From contig NZ_PPHG01000060.1 of NCBI RefSeq assembly GCF_002904295.1, positions 38,663 to 102,662 of the forward strand: a stretch of DNA of 64,000 bases. The letters run 5' to 3'. Below are positions 8,575-15,774 of the stretch, piece after piece (positions within the stretch are counted from its first letter, which is position 1; every line of letters starts with the position of its first letter). Made by a program: the position numbers and the translations under genes. The notes beneath the pieces are model-generated. The model did not search any database, was not told the DNA's origin, and worked only from the letters and a program-made list of their open reading frames with translations. This DNA comes from Amycolatopsis sp. CA-128772 (GTDB taxonomy: Bacteria > Actinomycetota > Actinomycetes > Mycobacteriales > Pseudonocardiaceae).

Positions 8575-9047
8575 CAGATCATCTCCGGGTAGCCCCTGCC
8601 GCCTTCGGCCCAGACCTCGGCCCACACGTCTTCGTCGCCGGGGCGGCACAGGAAGCCGTCCAGCATGCCGCCGACGGGTTGTACCTGGTCGAGGTACATG
8701 GCCGGCTGCCCGACGATCACCCCGCGCAGGGTGAGCAGGCCGTACAGTGCGGACCGGCCGTCGTCGTCGAGCCGTTTGAGCGCGCCCCACTCGTCCGGGA
8801 TGAGGACGACGTCGAGCCCGCGCGGCGGGTGGGCGGTCCGGGTGACGAGCTCGCCGCCGATCCAGGCGCGGCCGGACGGCATGATCCGCCGGGCGACGCC
8901 GAGGTAGCTGTTGAGCGCGCTGAAGAGGATTTCGCGCTCGTTCTGGTGCGGGGCGTCGAAGACCAGCCGTTCGTACACGTCGGCCAGGTCGCAGGCGTGC
9001 CGGCCCGGCGGCAGGACCTGCTGCGACGTCCAATGGGGGAGCGCCAC
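8571..9047 (-). CDS. Nucleotidyltransferase-like protein (DUF6932-like)
   Basis: This 158-aa protein opens with L-P-P-G-R-H-A-C-D-L-A-D-V-Y-E-R-L-V, reminiscent of a family with a nucleotidyltransferase-like core. A G-G-x-(L/V)-V-T-R segment is followed by a hydrophobic strand, R-G-L-D-V-V-L-I. A classical NTase has two acidic residues there (D-h-D); here the first is Gly, so catalysis is doubtful. The GTG start is preceded by GAGAAGGGGG. The stop overlaps the start of the next gene by 4 bp. The family link is from memory of motif shape, not from a search. Confidence 0.65.
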   Translation of the reverse strand: MALPHWTSQQVLPPGRHACDLADVYERLVFDAPHQNEREILFSALNSYLGVARRIMPSGRAWIGGELVTRTAHPPRGLDVVLIPDEWGALKRLDDDGRSALYGLLTLRGVIVGQPAMYLDQVQPVGGMLDGFLCRPGDEDVWAEVWAEGGRGYPEMIW

Positions 9048-9106
9048 GCCACCCCCTTCTCAACCGTCACGCTCACAGTGCGTAGCGGAATTTACCAGGA
9101 TGGGTG

Positions 9107-9499
9107 TCAGCTTCCGCGCCCAGGCTGGTGCGGCCACTGCGGGGTGGCCTCTTCGGACTCGGGCCAGGCCGGTTCGTCCTCGGTCGGCCAGTCTTCGGCC
9201 TCCGCCCCGCGCTGCGGCGGAAGCGGCAGGTGCCCTTCCCGGTGCCCGACGGGCTCGGGCTCGTCGGGGGCGGGCGGCCGGCGCTCCGGCTCGTGCTGCG
9301 CCCAGGCGGCGGGGATGAACTGCGTCTGCTCGGTCGACAAGGGCGGCGGCGCCGGTTCGTACTCCGGTTCGTACTCGGGTTCGGGTTCGGGTGCCGGCTT
9401 GGGTCGTTGCGCGGCCCGCAGGAGCAGCCACGAGGTGAGCGCACCGAGCGCGAAGGCGACGACCAGCCACAGCCAGATCTGCCCGAACAGCCACAACAT
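9107..9499 (-). CDS. Small membrane-anchored Pro/Glu-rich protein
   Basis: 130 aa. One N-terminal transmembrane helix (about 3-27, Trp/Leu/Val-rich) is followed by a low-complexity Pro/Glu tail containing repeated E-P-E-Y. No enzymatic motif. It starts 13 bp after the OmpA-like gene on the same strand. Small membrane proteins also accompany the OmpA-like ArfA of mycobacteria (arfABC), so a linked envelope role is possible. The similarity is positional only. Confidence 0.7.
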   Translation of the reverse strand: MLWLFGQIWLWLVVAFALGALTSWLLLRAAQRPKPAPEPEPEYEPEYEPAPPPLSTEQTQFIPAAWAQHEPERRPPAPDEPEPVGHREGHLPLPPQRGAEAEDWPTEDEPAWPESEEATPQWPHQPGRGS

Positions 9500-9512
9500 C
9501 CGCGATCACCCC

Positions 9513-10253
9513 TTAGACGACTGTGATTTCGACGCGCCGGTCTTCTTCGCCGTCACCGGCCGGCCGGGTGTCGCCCAGCCCCCGGTAGGTCACCCGGCTG
9601 ACGGCCAGCCCGTTGCCGGTGAGGATCCGCGCGACGGCCCGCGCCCGGTCCCGCGACAGTCTCAGGGCGGCGCTCTCCCCACCGGGCCCCCGGGCGACGT
9701 GCCCGGTGACCCGGTACCGGAACCCGGCCGGCGCCTTGGCGAGGGCGATCGCGATGCCGCGCGCGGCCTGCGTCCCATCGGCGGTGAGCCGGGCGGAGTC
9801 GGGTTCGAAGCTGATCGGCGTCTCGGTGAGCATCCGATCGATCTCGGCCTGAACCCCGGCCTTGTCGGTGGGCGGCGGCGCGGTAGTGGTGGTGGTCGGC
9901 GGCGGCGAGCTGGTGGTGGTGGGGACGGTGCTGCTCGGCGGGCTCGCGGTGGTGCTGGGAGCGAGGGGGACGACGTCCCCGGTGACCTTGGCGGCCCGGA
10001 CACCATCGACGCCCTGGACGACTTCGAGAGCTCGCAGCGCCTGGTCGGGCGGGAAGCCGCTGAGGATGGCATCCCGCCCGTCGAACCGGACATCCCCGGT
10101 CGGAAGGCCCGCTTCGAAGAGGGCGGTCTGGGCGCGGGCGGCGAGATCGCGTTCCATGCCCCCGGACTGAGCCCAGGTGGCGACCCCCGCAAGCAGTGCT
10201 GTGACCAGCACCGCGATCGGGACCACGAGGATCCAGCGCCGACCACCGGACAT
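9513..10253 (-). CDS. BON and OmpA domain membrane protein (ArfA/OmpATb-like)
   Basis: 246 aa. It has an N-terminal membrane anchor (about 7-28), a BON-type domain (about 35-95), a Ser/Thr/Pro linker (97-130) and a C-terminal OmpA-like peptidoglycan-binding domain (about 131-246). Family marks are I-S-F-E-P-D-S-A-R-L-T, V-T-G-H-V-A and L-S-R-D-R-A-R-A-V. The D-R-R-V-E-I near the end is the usual OmpA finish. The same domain order occurs in mycobacterial ArfA/OmpATb. It is probably a cell-wall-tethered envelope protein, first gene of a four-gene minus-strand run down to 7693. Confidence 0.85.
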   Translation of the reverse strand: MSGGRRWILVVPIAVLVTALLAGVATWAQSGGMERDLAARAQTALFEAGLPTGDVRFDGRDAILSGFPPDQALRALEVVQGVDGVRAAKVTGDVVPLAPSTTASPPSSTVPTTTSSPPPTTTTTAPPPTDKAGVQAEIDRMLTETPISFEPDSARLTADGTQAARGIAIALAKAPAGFRYRVTGHVARGPGGESAALRLSRDRARAVARILTGNGLAVSRVTYRGLGDTRPAGDGEEDRRVEITVV

Positions 10254-10439
10254 AAGGGGACTTTAAGCCGGGTGCGACGGGTTGGCGACCTGAATCCGGG
10301 TGGTATCCACAAGTTGTCCCCAGGCAAGTCGACATGTGGACAACTCGGGGGCGGGTGATCGGCCGGGCACGTTCTGTCGGAGGTGGCGGATAGGCTGGAT
10401 ACCGGGGGGCGCAGCCCCAGGAAGTTTGCGGTTTTGCGG

Positions 10440-10930
10440 CGGGCGAGGCGGCGGGGATCGGGCGCGCGGGGTTGCCTGCCGGGGCTGGCTGCGGCCGGGG
10501 CGGGATGCCTGCCGGGCCTGCCGCGGCCGGCTGGTGCCGCGGGGGCTGAGGCCGCCGGTCCGCCTGCCGAGGCTGGCTGCTGCCGGAGCCCGGGCGAGGC
10601 TGCGGGGCCCGAGGATTGGCGGGGTGGCGAGGGGCTGCTCATCGGGCGCCGGCTGCTGCCGTGGGGCGGCATGCCTGCCGGGCCGAAAGTCTGCCGGGCC
10701 GCGCGCGGCTTCCCGGGGTCGGCGGCCTCTTTGGCGGGGCTCGCTCAGCCAGAAGCTGCTGGGCCAGGGGGTTTGCCGGGCCGAAGGCGCCTTCGAGGGG
10801 CTGGGTGGCTATTTGGCAGGGGCTCGCTCAGCCAGAAGCTGCCTAGCCAGGGCAGCCAAGCGGCCGCCGAGCCAAGAGCCCGCCAACGGCCGCCGAGCGG
10901 CCGCCGAGCCAAGGCCCGCCGAGCCGCCCC
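10440..10930. repeat. Degenerate G/C-rich low-complexity spacer
   Basis: The 10254-10965 spacer has no believable gene. From about 10440 it is an irregular array of short related words (GCCTGCCGGG, GAGGCTGGCTGC, GCCGCCGAGC). It includes a 24-bp direct repeat beginning GGGGCTCGCTCAGCC at 10736-10759 and 10819-10842. Composition shifts from G-rich to C-rich along its length. The predicted peptides are Ala/Gly/Arg only. Confidence 0.6.
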
Positions 10931-10965
10931 CTGTGGCCCCTAATCCCCCTCCCGCTCCCAACCCC

Positions 10966-11784
10966 TCAACTAGCCTGCTGCTGAGCCTGGTCCGAAACCG
11001 GCACCTCAAGCACCTCCAGCGGCACCAAAGGCACCAGCTTCGGCCGCTTGGGCGACAACCCGTCCCCCATCGACTCGCCGCGGATCTGCCGCCGGATCCA
11101 CGGCAGCAAATGCACCTTCGTCCACGTCAGATCCGACCGCCGCGAGTCGATCCAGCGGCTCGGGACCACCTCCGCGGGCCATGGCTCGCGCCAGTCGCTC
11201 TCCACCGGGATGCCCAGGACCTCCGCCGCCTTCAGGGCGATGCGGCGGTGGGCCTCCGGGGAGAAGTGCAGGCGGTCGTCGCTCCAGGCTCGGCGGTCGT
11301 GGAGGGGGCCCATTGTCCACAGGTCGACCATGCGGGCTCCGTAGCGCTCGGCGATCGCCCACAGGTTCGTGTTGTAGATCGCCACCTTGCCGCGCAGGAC
11401 CGACATCACCGACAGGACCTTCGTGTCCGGGCCGTTGAACATCAGCACCGGGATGCCCGCCTCGCGCAGCTTCGCGACGCCCTCCTCCAGGCGTTCGGTG
11501 ACCGCGTCGACGTCCGCGCCCGGCACGATGATGTCGTTGCCGCCCGCGCACAGCGTGACCACGTCCGGCTTGAGCTCCAGCGCGATCGGCAGCTGCTCGT
11601 CCAGGATCTCGTCGAGCATCTTGCCGCGCAGGGCCAGGTTGGCGTAGCGGAAGTCGTTCCGGCCGCCCGCCAGGACCTCCGCCAGGCGGTCGGCCCACCC
11701 CCGGAAGGAGCCGTCCGGCAGACCGTCGTTGAGGCCCTCGGTGAAGCTGTCACCGAGCGCCACATAGCTGTCGAATCCGTACAC
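10966..11784 (-). CDS. SGNH/GDSL-family hydrolase
   Basis: 272 aa. Block I is V-A-L-G-D-S-F-T-E-G with the nucleophile Ser about 12 residues from the N-terminus. Block III is the C-A-G-G-N-D segment, and block V supplies D-x-x-H as D-D-R-L-H-F-S-P. It is a predicted esterase or lipase. There is no signal peptide, so it should be cytosolic; the substrate is unknown. I prefer the GTG at 11784 because GGGAAGGGGA lies 7 bp upstream; ATG codons further 5' lack a ribosome site. The C-terminus is rich in Pro/Val/Gln. Confidence 0.88.
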   Translation of the reverse strand: MYGFDSYVALGDSFTEGLNDGLPDGSFRGWADRLAEVLAGGRNDFRYANLALRGKMLDEILDEQLPIALELKPDVVTLCAGGNDIIVPGADVDAVTERLEEGVAKLREAGIPVLMFNGPDTKVLSVMSVLRGKVAIYNTNLWAIAERYGARMVDLWTMGPLHDRRAWSDDRLHFSPEAHRRIALKAAEVLGIPVESDWREPWPAEVVPSRWIDSRRSDLTWTKVHLLPWIRRQIRGESMGDGLSPKRPKLVPLVPLEVLEVPVSDQAQQQAS

Positions 11785-11825
11785 GTTGGGTCCCCTTCCC
11801 ATCCCTGCGACCGACACACCCCGAC

Positions 11826-11847
11826 GTGTAGTTGTACACCTCAACTA
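11826..11847. promoter_or_regulatory. Nested inverted repeats upstream of the SGNH hydrolase
   Basis: GTGTA-GTTG-TACAC (11826-11839) overlaps TAGTTG-7nt-CAACTA (11829-11847), about 42 bp upstream of the chosen start. The size suits a TetR- or MarR-type dimer. Role inferred. Confidence 0.3.
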
Positions 11848-12053
11848 ACCATCGGCCGCAAACCCGCTCCACCCCCGAGCGTTCAGTCTGCGGTAACAGT
11901 GTCTTATCTTGTCGGCCTTCTCCGCCTCTCTATTACGTAGTCTTCACCTTCGGCATGCCGTGAAACAGCACACTGGGAGGCAAACAGGGGCCCCGATGTG
12001 GCGAAAATCTCCCTGGCCGGGGCGTCTCGGACGGGATCCGGCAGGCTGGAGAC

Positions 12054-12716
12054 GTGCCCGCAGAACCCCGTGAGTCGCTCGCGCAGATCCTCGGCGGCCG
12101 CCAGGGCGCCCTCGACGCCAGCATCCCGCCGGTCGGCTTCGTCGCCGGCTGGCTCGCAGCCGGGCAGTCCGTCGCCTGGGGCGCCGGCGCCGCCATCGTG
12201 GTCGCCGTGGCGCTCGGGATCTACCGGTACGCCCGCGGCGGCAAGGTGCGGGCGCTGGTCGTCAGCCTGGCCGCCGTTGTCGCGGCCGCGCTGATCGCCC
12301 TGCACACCGGCCGCGCCCAGGACTTCTTCCTGCTGCAGCTGATGTCCAATGTGGCCAGCGCGCTGCTGTGGGCGGCCAGCATCGTCGTGCGCTGGCCGCT
12401 GCTCGGCGTGGTCGTCGGCCTGGTGCTGGGCCAGAAGACGCGCTGGCGCCGCGACCCGGCGCTGCTGAAGGCGTACTCGCGCGCCAGCTGGGTCTGGGTT
12501 TTCGGCCAGTACACGCTGCGCGTGGTCGTCTACGGCCTGCTGTGGTGGTCCGGCCAGGTGATCGCGCTGGGCGTGGCCCGCACGGTGCTCTCGTGGCCGC
12601 TGGTCGCGCTGACCGTCGCGGTGAGTGGCTGGGTGCTCTACCGGGCGTTACCGCCGGAGCACCCGGGCCTGCGCCTGGCTCCCGAAACCCGCTCGGACGA
12701 CGTACCCGGGGCATAA
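12054..12716 (+). CDS. DUF3159 family integral membrane protein
   Basis: 220 aa. A short N-terminus (E-S-L-A-Q-I-L-G-G-R-Q-G-A-L-D-A-S-I-P-P) is followed by about five to six membrane helices, the pattern of the actinobacterial DUF3159 family. The W-R-R-D-P-A-L-L-K-A-Y-S-R-A-S-W cytosolic loop is characteristic. Function unknown. GTG start. A hairpin follows the stop immediately. Confidence 0.85.
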   Translation: MPAEPRESLAQILGGRQGALDASIPPVGFVAGWLAAGQSVAWGAGAAIVVAVALGIYRYARGGKVRALVVSLAAVVAAALIALHTGRAQDFFLLQLMSNVASALLWAASIVVRWPLLGVVVGLVLGQKTRWRRDPALLKAYSRASWVWVFGQYTLRVVVYGLLWWSGQVIALGVARTVLSWPLVALTVAVSGWVLYRALPPEHPGLRLAPETRSDDVPGA

Positions 12717-12719
12717 GGC

Positions 12720-12751
12720 GGCCCCCGGCGAGGGGGGAGGGTCCGGGGGCC
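12720..12751 (+). terminator. Hairpin terminator after the DUF3159 gene
   Basis: GGCCCCCGG/CCGGGGGCC form perfect 9-bp arms with a 14-nt loop, 4 bp after the stop at 12716. It separates this gene from the convergent amino-sugar kinase gene. Confidence 0.65.
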
Positions 12752-12826
12752 ACTGCCTACGGTACCCGGCCGACCCGGGTTCAGTCGACGTTTTCGCGGC
12801 TTTGCGCCGCGTTTTGCTCGAGATCC

Positions 12827-13783
12827 TTATGCCGGGGGCCGCGGTGTGCCCTCGCCGAAGGCGTCCACGGCGGCGAGCCAGGCGGCCCCGAGCACGCCAT
12901 CGGAGCTGGTCAGCACCTCGAGACCGGCCAGCCGATGGCGCACGAGCGCGCCGACCGGGCTCGCTCCGGTGAGCACCGAGCCGACGAGCACGACCGGAGT
13001 CGACTCGCCGGGCTCGCGCGCCGCGAGGGCGTTCGCGACCAGGAGCTCGGCCGCGCGGGCGACGATCTCCCGGGCCGCCGGTTCACCCGCGTCGTGCGCC
13101 GCGCTCACCAGCGGGGCGAACCGGGCGAGCCGCACCGGCGCCTCGGCGTTGGCCGCCGTGATCAACGCGCGGGACGCGGCGAGCCGGCCGGCGTCGGTCC
13201 GGACGTCCAAACCGGACGGTCCGAGCGCGGCGGCGAGCACCGCCGACGGGAGCCCGTCGAGCGGCCGCCCGCGGCCCAGAGCCTCCAAAGTGGAACGGAC
13301 GGCTTCGCGGCCGAGCCAGAACGCGGAGCCTTCGTCGCCGAGCAGCCAGCCGTAGCCGCCCGTGGTGCCGGCGAGACGGCGCTTGCGGATCCGGCCGGCG
13401 ATCGAACCGGTGCCGGCGACGAGGACCGTGCCGTCCGGCGCCGATGTCGCCGACGCGTACGCCACTTCGGCGTCGGCGACGGTCCGGACGACACACGTGA
13501 GACCGATTCGCGTCCACGCCGCGTCGAAGACCGTCGCCACGCCCGCGTCGCTCAGCTTGCTGACCCCGGCCATCCCCACGACGCACGCCCGCACGGCGCC
13601 GGGGTCGTACGCGCCGAGCGCCGCGGTGATCGCTCCGGCGATCCGGCCCGCGGCGACCTCGGGCGCGTGCGCGTTCGGGTTGGCGCCATCGCCGCGCCCG
13701 GTGCCCAGCACCGCGCCGGCGGCGTCGACCAGGGCGGCCCTGGTCGACGTCCCGCCGGCGTCGACGCCGATCGCGAAGCTCAC
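12827..13783 (-). CDS. N-acetylglucosamine kinase-like protein (BadF/BadG family)
   Basis: 318 aa. It has the ASKHA fold, with phosphate-1 motif G-V-D-A-G-G-T-S-T-R-A at residues 6-16 and an adenosine/phosphate-2 segment V-L-V-A-G-T-G-S-I-A-G. It probably phosphorylates GlcNAc or a related amino sugar with ATP. Its ATG overlaps the stop of the upstream SIS gene (ATGA, 4 bp), and the pair faces a DasR-type regulator, which supports an amino-sugar substrate. The exact sugar cannot be read from sequence. Confidence 0.85.
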   Translation of the reverse strand: MSFAIGVDAGGTSTRAALVDAAGAVLGTGRGDGANPNAHAPEVAAGRIAGAITAALGAYDPGAVRACVVGMAGVSKLSDAGVATVFDAAWTRIGLTCVVRTVADAEVAYASATSAPDGTVLVAGTGSIAGRIRKRRLAGTTGGYGWLLGDEGSAFWLGREAVRSTLEALGRGRPLDGLPSAVLAAALGPSGLDVRTDAGRLAASRALITAANAEAPVRLARFAPLVSAAHDAGEPAAREIVARAAELLVANALAAREPGESTPVVLVGSVLTGASPVGALVRHRLAGLEVLTSSDGVLGAAWLAAVDAFGEGTPRPPA

Positions 13784-14823
13784 CTCGTCTTGGTCACCTT
13801 CAGCAGGCCGCGCGGGCTGTCCGGGTCGCCGCCGCGAGCCAGCGACAGGCCGAGCGCGATCCGCTGGATCGGCAGGATCTCCAGGATCGGCGCCAGCTCC
13901 TCGACCGTCGGCGCGACGTCGATGCGCAGCGCCGCGGGCACCTCGGCGGCGGCCGAACCGACCGCGAGGACGTCCGCGCCTCGCTTGCCGACCGCCTCCA
14001 GGACCTCGTGCATCGCCCGGCCGCCGTGCCCGGCGCTGGTCACCGCGAGCACGGCGGTCTTGCCGTCGACTGCCGCGACCGGGCCGTGCAGCAGGTCCGC
14101 GCCGCTGTACGCGCGGGCCGCGAGGTAGCTGGTCTCGGCGAGCTTGAGCGACCCCTCGAGCGCGCTGGCGTAGGAGTAGCCGCGGCCGGTGGTGAGGACG
14201 CGGTCCACGAAGCGGTACCGGTCGACCGCGCGCTGCACGCCCTCTTCGGCGCCGTCGAGGGTCTGCTGCGCCAGCTCGCCGATCTTCTCGGCGTCGGCCG
14301 CCTTGCCGCCGCGCACCGCGTCGATCAGCAGGTACAGCGCCATCAGCGTCGCGGAGTACGTCTTGGTCGCCGCGACGGCCTGCTCGACGCCCGCGCCGAT
14401 GTCGACACCGAGCTCGGACGCCGCCCGCAGCGGCGAGTCCGGCGTGTTGGTGACCGAGACGGTCAGCGCGCCCTGGCGCCGCGCCGTTTCGGTGACCTCG
14501 ATCAGGTCAGGCGAGCCGCCGCTCTGGCTGACGGTGACGAAAAGCACGTCCCGCAGATCCGGCCGCGCGCCGTACAGCGTGGCCGTGGACGGGGAAACCA
14601 GACCGGCCGGAAGGCCGAGCAGTACCTCGATCAGGTACTTCGCGTACAACGCTGCGTGGTCACTCGATCCACGCGCGGCGAGCAAAGCGAACCGCGGAGG
14701 GCGTTGTGAGATCTTTTCCGCCACTTCGGCGATTTCCGCCTGACGCGCCACCAGTCCGGCCAGGACGTCCGGCTGCTGGGCGATCTCCGTGGCCATGTGC
14801 TCGCCGGGCCGTTGTTCGGTCAT
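13780..14823 (-). CDS. SIS-domain sugar isomerase/aminotransferase-like protein
   Basis: 347 aa from the preferred start. Two SIS domains are visible: the first with A-A-R-G-S-S-D-H-A-A-L-Y and S-Q-S-G-G-S-P-D, the second beginning near G-R-G-Y-S-Y-A-S-A-L-E-G-S-L-K-L. This is the isomerase half of GlmS without the glutaminase domain, as in AgaS/NagB-like amino-sugar-phosphate deaminases or isomerases. Tandem ATGs occur at 14826 and 14823; the second sits 6 bp from GAGAGG. It overlaps the kinase gene downstream by 4 bp. A dre-like operator at 14874-14889 suggests control by the adjacent DasR. Confidence 0.87.
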   Translation of the reverse strand: MTEQRPGEHMATEIAQQPDVLAGLVARQAEIAEVAEKISQRPPRFALLAARGSSDHAALYAKYLIEVLLGLPAGLVSPSTATLYGARPDLRDVLFVTVSQSGGSPDLIEVTETARRQGALTVSVTNTPDSPLRAASELGVDIGAGVEQAVAATKTYSATLMALYLLIDAVRGGKAADAEKIGELAQQTLDGAEEGVQRAVDRYRFVDRVLTTGRGYSYASALEGSLKLAETSYLAARAYSGADLLHGPVAAVDGKTAVLAVTSAGHGGRAMHEVLEAVGKRGADVLAVGSAAAEVPAALRIDVAPTVEELAPILEILPIQRIALGLSLARGGDPDSPRGLLKVTKTR

Positions 14824-14873
14824 CATTTTCCTCTCCACCTCCGGCATTATGTACCGGACTCAGGCGGCGTCGG

Positions 14874-14889
14874 TCAGGTCTAGACCAAT
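14874..14889. promoter_or_regulatory. dre-like operator (DasR site) between the sugar operon and dasR
   Basis: TCAGGTCTAGACCAAT contains a perfect 10-bp palindrome, GGTCTAGACC. It matches 13 of 16 positions of the streptomycete dre consensus A(C/G)TGGTCTAGACCA(C/G)T as I recall it. It lies 51 bp upstream of the SIS gene and 85 bp upstream of dasR, so one site could control both. Confidence 0.75.
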
Positions 14890-14974
14890 GTTATAGGGGC
14901 GGCGCGTTTGGGGAAAAGGGTACGTTTCTTACGGGGACGTGGCGTGCGATGAGGGAAGACATAGGGAGCCGGGC

Positions 14975-15730
14975 ATGTTGGAGACCACCACCACGGGCGA
15001 GGCGGGCGCCGTCGCCGGGATGCGCGGGCAGCGCGAGCCCAAGTACTGGGCGTTGAAACAGCACCTCCTCGATCTCCTGGACGTGCTGCCGCCGGGGTCG
15101 CCGATCCCGACCGAACGCGCGCTCGCCGGGGAGTTCACGGTCTCCCGCACCACCGTGCGCCAGGCGCTGGCCGACCTGACCGCCGAGGGCCGCCTGCACC
15201 GTGTGCAGGGCAAAGGCACCTTCGCGGCCGAGCCGAAGCTCGCCCAGCGGCTGCAGCTGTCCTCCTACACCGAGGACATGCGCAAGCAGGGCCTGAAGCC
15301 GTCGTCGAAGCTCCTCGAGGTCGAGGAAATGCCGGTCGAGGGCGATCTCGCGAAGCTGCTCGGAATCCGCACCGGCGCGAAAATCCTCCGCCTTCGACGA
15401 CTTCGACTGGCGGACTCGCAGCCGATGGCGCTCGAAACGACGCACCTGCCGGTCGGCCGGTTCCGCGGGCTGCGCAAGCACGTTTCGGCCGGCGGTTCGT
15501 TGTACGCCGTTCTACGCGAGCACTACGGCGTCGAACTCGAGCGCGCGGAAGAGACGATCGAGACGTCGCTGGCGGGGCCGCAGGAAGCGGAAATGCTCGG
15601 CGCGGACGTCGGCATGCCGGTGCTGATGCTGACCCGCCACTCGTTCGCCACCGACGGCAAGCCGGTCGAGTTCGCCCGCTCGGTCTACCGCGGCGACCGC
15701 TACAAGTTCGTGACGACGCTGCTGCCGTAG
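14975..15730 (+). CDS. dasR: GntR/HutC-family regulator, DasR orthologue
   Basis: 251 aa. The N-terminal GntR winged helix contains P-I-P-T-E-R-A-L-A-G-E-F and S-R-T-T-V-R-Q-A-L. The C-terminal UTRA effector domain carries L-Q-L-S-S-Y-T-E-D-M-R, M-A-L-E-T-T-H-L and the closing S-V-Y-R-G-D-R-Y-K-F-V. These blocks match my recollection of Streptomyces DasR closely. DasR senses GlcN-6-P/GlcNAc-6-P and represses amino-sugar uptake and use, and it links chitin supply to development and antibiotics. The ATG at 14975 has AGGGAG upstream. It is divergent from the SIS-kinase pair with a dre-like site between. Confidence 0.9.
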   Translation: MLETTTTGEAGAVAGMRGQREPKYWALKQHLLDLLDVLPPGSPIPTERALAGEFTVSRTTVRQALADLTAEGRLHRVQGKGTFAAEPKLAQRLQLSSYTEDMRKQGLKPSSKLLEVEEMPVEGDLAKLLGIRTGAKILRLRRLRLADSQPMALETTHLPVGRFRGLRKHVSAGGSLYAVLREHYGVELERAEETIETSLAGPQEAEMLGADVGMPVLMLTRHSFATDGKPVEFARSVYRGDRYKFVTTLLP

Positions 15731-15774
15731 GCGCGCGGTTGACGGGGGTCCCCGGTCACGGTGAAGGTGACCGG

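Noticed and set aside
10300..11940. 546-aa plus-strand open frame
   Set aside because: Made of the low-complexity spacer plus the antisense of the SGNH hydrolase.
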